A stretch of 8,763 nt of DNA, taken from NCBI GenBank assembly GCA_025361665.1, contig JANYKF010000304.1, forward strand, positions 1 through 8,763, read 5' to 3'. Made by a program: the position numbers and the translations under genes. The number at the start of each line of letters is the position of its first letter. Position 1 is the first letter of the stretch. Shown here in pieces: positions 7,359 through 8,763 of this stretch. Below the pieces are notes generated by a model, which had not been told where the DNA came from, made no database searches, and saw only the letters and a program-made list of their open reading frames with translations. The DNA comes from Clostridiaceae bacterium (GTDB lineage Bacteria > Bacillota > Clostridia > DSM-8532).

Positions 7359-7803
7359 TCGCGTTTTCCACTTTCACCTTCAGCCTGGCCGATACGCCGG
7401 CATAGAGCCTGAGCTCCACTTCCGCTTCGCCAAGCATTTTGATTGCCTCCGGCATGTTGAACTTCTTTTTATCGATATTGCGCCCGTGCTGCTTGTTCAA
7501 GGCCTCGGCCACATCCTTGCTTGTGATGGATCCGAACAGCTTGCCGTTCTCGCCCGCTTTCGCTTTCATGACAACGGTGAGGTCCGACAGGATGCCGGCG
7601 AGTTTCCTCGCATCGTCGACTTCGTGATCCTTGTGGTATTTCTCTGTCTGCACCTTGGCTTTCGCCTCGTTCAGGGCCGCGCTCGATGCTTCAATGGCCA
7701 AACCGCGGGGAATCAGGAAATTTCTCGCGTACCCGTCGCTGACATCAACAATGGCGTTTTTTTTCCCGAGGTTCTTGTCGTCCTGCTTCAGAATGACTTT
7801 CAT
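7351..7803 (-). CDS. rplI: 50S ribosomal protein L9
   Basis: Large-subunit protein that binds 23S rRNA near the L1 stalk and helps keep reading frame. The 150 aa product has the N-terminal RNA-binding domain ([15 protein letters not shown], then [16 protein letters not shown] at about 21-36), a long charged connecting helix (about 41-75) and a C-terminal domain ending VKVENANG; this matches the usual length of about 148. The ATG at 7803 follows TAGGGGAGG at seven bases; the longer frame to 7827 is rejected. Codons 14-16 contain a run of eight A. The gene is preceded by a 148-bp spacer with two strong hairpins and overlaps dnaB. The genes yybS and gdpP, often found between rpsR and rplI in Bacillus, are absent here. 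Confidence 0.96.
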   Translation of the reverse strand: MKVILKQDDKNLGKKNAIVDVSDGYARNFLIPRGLAIEASSAALNEAKAKVQTEKYHKDHEVDDARKLAGILSDLTVVMKAKAGENGKLFGSITSKDVAEALNKQHGRNIDKKKFNMPEAIKMLGEAEVELRLYAGVSARLKVKVENANG

Positions 7804-7826
7804 CGCGAAACCTCCCCTAAGGTGCA

Positions 7827-7856
7827 ACAGCCTATAGATTCACATCTACAGGCTGT
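7827..7856 (-). other. 13-bp hairpin just upstream of the rplI ribosome binding site
   Basis: ACAGCCTGTAGAT pairs with ATCTATAGGCTGT over 13 consecutive pairs (one G-U) around a GTGA tetraloop. It ends about eight bases before the rplI ribosome binding site (7811-7818). No T tract follows, so it is not a standard terminator. It could tune L9 translation, act as an attenuator or be a processing or stabilising element. Confidence 0.75.
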
Positions 7857-7892
7857 GTTTGTCAGCATTCGGATCCTATGATGCTGCATGGA

Positions 7893-7916
7893 GGGCTGCC
7901 TCTTGAGAGACAGCCC
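7893..7916 (-). other. 10-bp hairpin after rpsR
   Basis: A GC-rich 10-bp stem (GGGCTGTCTC with GAGGCAGCCC, one T-G pair) closes on a TCAA tetraloop, 35 bases after the rpsR stop. There is no U tract. It may protect the rpsR 3' end or act as a weak attenuator, lowering downstream expression relative to S18. Confidence 0.7.
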
Positions 7917-7951
7917 CTGAACATGCACTCGATTTTTGTCCGCGACCGGTT

Positions 7952-8266
7952 TCAGTCCGTGGTGTACGGAAGCAGGGCCACATGTCGGGCGCGCTTGATG
8001 GCGGTCGTCATCTGGCGTTGATGCTTCGCGCAGTTTCCGGAGATACGCCTCGGCAGGATCTTGCCTTTTTCGGAAAGGAACTTGCGAAGCTTCATCAAAT
8101 CCTTGTAATCTATGGCTTCAACCTTGTCGGCACAGAATGCGCATACTTTGCGACGGGTGCGTCTCATACGCCCGCCCGGTCCGCCGGAACGCTCGCCGCG
8201 TTCGCCGCGTTCGCCGCGGGCGCCTGAACGTTCCCTGGAACCCCTGTTGTTTCTCATTTCAGACAT
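7952..8266 (-). CDS. rpsR: 30S ribosomal protein S18 with basic Gly/Arg-rich N-terminus
   Basis: Small-subunit platform protein that binds 16S rRNA together with S6. Residues 34-104 are the conserved S18 core: [20 protein letters not shown] (36-55), [17 protein letters not shown] (69-85) and [12 protein letters not shown] (91-102). C42, C45, C79 and H82 are placed as in the zinc-binding form. Residues 1-33 are a disordered-looking Arg/Gly/Glu extension with three GER triplets, making the protein (104 aa) longer than minimal S18 (about 75 aa). The ATG at 8266 has AAGGGGG ten bases upstream; a second ATG three codons in has no better site. Unlike the common rpsF-ssb-rpsR order, neither rpsF nor ssb precedes it here, and a strong promoter lies directly upstream. 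Confidence 0.97.
   Translation of the reverse strand: MSEMRNNRGSRERSGARGERGERGERSGGPGGRMRRTRRKVCAFCADKVEAIDYKDLMKLRKFLSEKGKILPRRISGNCAKHQRQMTTAIKRARHVALLPYTTD
8189..8215 (-). repeat. 9-bp tandem repeat in rpsR encoding GER x3
   Basis: Three in-frame 9-bp units encode GERGERGER at residues 18-26 of S18. Two of the units are nearly identical at the base level, which suggests slippage expansion in a region under little structural constraint. Confidence 0.8.
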
Positions 8267-8350
8267 TTTCGGAATGCCCCCTTCCCTGACTCATATCCAA
8301 AGACACACTAGCATCATTCATTTCCGCCATTGGCCATCTTGGGCCTGGTC

Positions 8351-8380
8351 CTGTACAATCAGGACTCTAAACGGGTACAG
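8351..8380 (-). promoter_or_regulatory. 5'-terminal leader hairpin of the rpsR message; candidate S18 autoregulatory site
   Basis: Six pairs (CTGTAC at 8375-8380 with GTACAG at 8351-8356) close an internal loop containing CCG (8372-8374), inside which four further pairs (TTAG/CTGA) close on AGTC. The predicted start of transcription is at about 8381, so the hairpin would begin at nucleotide 2 of the message. A competing stem GTCCTG/CAGGAC overlaps it. A hairpin with a looped-out CCG recalls the published S6:S18-binding mRNA motif, which is known ahead of rpsF; that match is by memory and tentative. Confidence 0.4.
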
Positions 8381-8387
8381 CCAAATT

Positions 8388-8416
8388 AATATATCACAGC
8401 CCCCCGAGGCTGTCAA
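8388..8416 (-). promoter_or_regulatory. Strong sigma-A promoter for rpsR and downstream genes
   Basis: A perfect TTGACA (8411-8416), a 17-base spacer and TATATT (8388-8393), preceded directly by TGA, which gives an extended -10. The expected start is about 8381, leaving a leader of about 115 nt before rpsR. This is the best promoter in the window and fits high expression of a ribosomal protein operon. Confidence 0.88.
8396..8413. repeat. Inverted repeat overlapping the rpsR promoter
   Basis: ACAGCC and GGCTGT form a 6-bp dyad with a six-base centre, filling the promoter spacer and entering the -35 hexamer. Two weaker dyads lie just upstream (8425-8440, CGGCT/AGCCG; 8452-8463, GGTTC/GAACC). 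They could be protein binding sites, or the first could be a remnant terminator for the gene upstream. None has a T tract. Confidence 0.45.
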
Positions 8417-8533
8417 TCCGGTTTCGGCTGATGAAAGCCGTGTGTCCCGAAGGTTCACGAACCAGTCAAAGAGAGTTCCGCAAACAATCCAACTCAACTT
8501 CCAGAAGTTTCCAATTGCAATCCGACCCTTCTC

Positions 8534-8763
8534 CTATGGCTGATTCACGATATTCTCCTTGATCACGCCCTTGAAGTAGGAGATGTCGGTTTTGAGTGTA
8601 AAGCCCTTTGACAAATCCTTGATGTCGACATTCTTCTTGTTGAACACGGAGGCATAGGCGAAATCCGGCTTGGCGGGTACGCGGTCACCCATTTGCAGCC
8701 ACATGTCCTCGCCCACGAAACTGATGAAGGTGCCGCTGACTTTCTCGGTGCCATCTTCGCTGG
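8534..8763 (-). CDS. Unidentified protein, C-terminal fragment (partial)
   Basis: An open frame runs from the window edge to TAG at 8534 and gives 75 complete residues; its start lies beyond 8763. The visible part alternates hydrophobic and polar residues (VSGTFISFVGEDMWLQMGDR, then VDIKDLSKGFTLKTDISYF), which suggests a small beta-rich domain, and ends VIKENIVNQP. There is no transmembrane segment, cysteine or catalytic motif. I do not recognise the family; it is not S6 or single-stranded DNA-binding protein, the usual rpsR neighbours. It could be a secreted or OB-like domain protein, but that is a guess. No clear terminator separates it from the rpsR promoter. Confidence 0.7.
   Translation of the reverse strand, partial: SEDGTEKVSGTFISFVGEDMWLQMGDRVPAKPDFAYASVFNKKNVDIKDLSKGFTLKTDISYFKGVIKENIVNQP

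Noticed and set aside
7893..7916. Intrinsic terminator after rpsR
   Set aside because: The stem is strong but no U tract follows on the transcribed strand, so it is reported only as a hairpin.

Overview
The window looks like chromosomal housekeeping DNA from a moderately GC-rich, Gram-positive-type (Firmicutes/Clostridia-like) bacterium. The evidence is the S18, L9, DnaB and FtsH sequences, the tilS-hpt-ftsH gene order, the strong AAGGAGG-type ribosome binding sites and the GTG/TTG starts. The taxonomic placement is inferred from recognised sequence patterns and was not searched. Every confidently called gene lies on the minus strand, so the window is best read from high to low coordinates.

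Layout in the direction of transcription: (1) 8763-8534, the C-terminal end of an unrecognised protein that starts outside the window. (2) 8533-8267, an intergenic region with a near-consensus sigma-A promoter (TTGACA, 17 bp, TATATT with extended -10) and a leader of about 115 nt that begins with a hairpin. (3) rpsR (S18), a hairpin-rich spacer, rplI (L9), dnaB overlapping rplI by 8 bp, and tilS 8 bp after dnaB. (4) A spacer of about 145 bp with 30-bp tandem repeats, then hpt. (5) A spacer with a long hairpin, then ftsH, followed by a small hairpin and a convincing intrinsic terminator. Promoter to terminator is about 6.7 kb and could be one polycistronic unit joining translation (S18, L9, TilS), replication (DnaB), purine salvage (Hpt) and membrane proteolysis (FtsH). 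(6) A separate unit with its own candidate promoter and an 18-bp repeat leader, encoding a DUF4349-type lipoprotein, possibly followed by a 53-residue small protein.

I see no mobile element, CRISPR array, defence system or new multi-gene machine. The unusual signal is structural. Three tandem arrays (18 bp x6, 30 bp x3, 30 bp x5) sit in a promoter/leader, across a stop codon and inside an essential enzyme gene, and all have unit lengths divisible by three. TilS carries a decapeptide-repeat insertion that the family does not need. Prominent hairpins precede rpsR, rplI and ftsH, two of them beside the ribosome binding site. The hairpin at the predicted 5' end of the rpsR message carries a CCG internal loop and is a candidate S18 (S6:S18) autoregulatory site.
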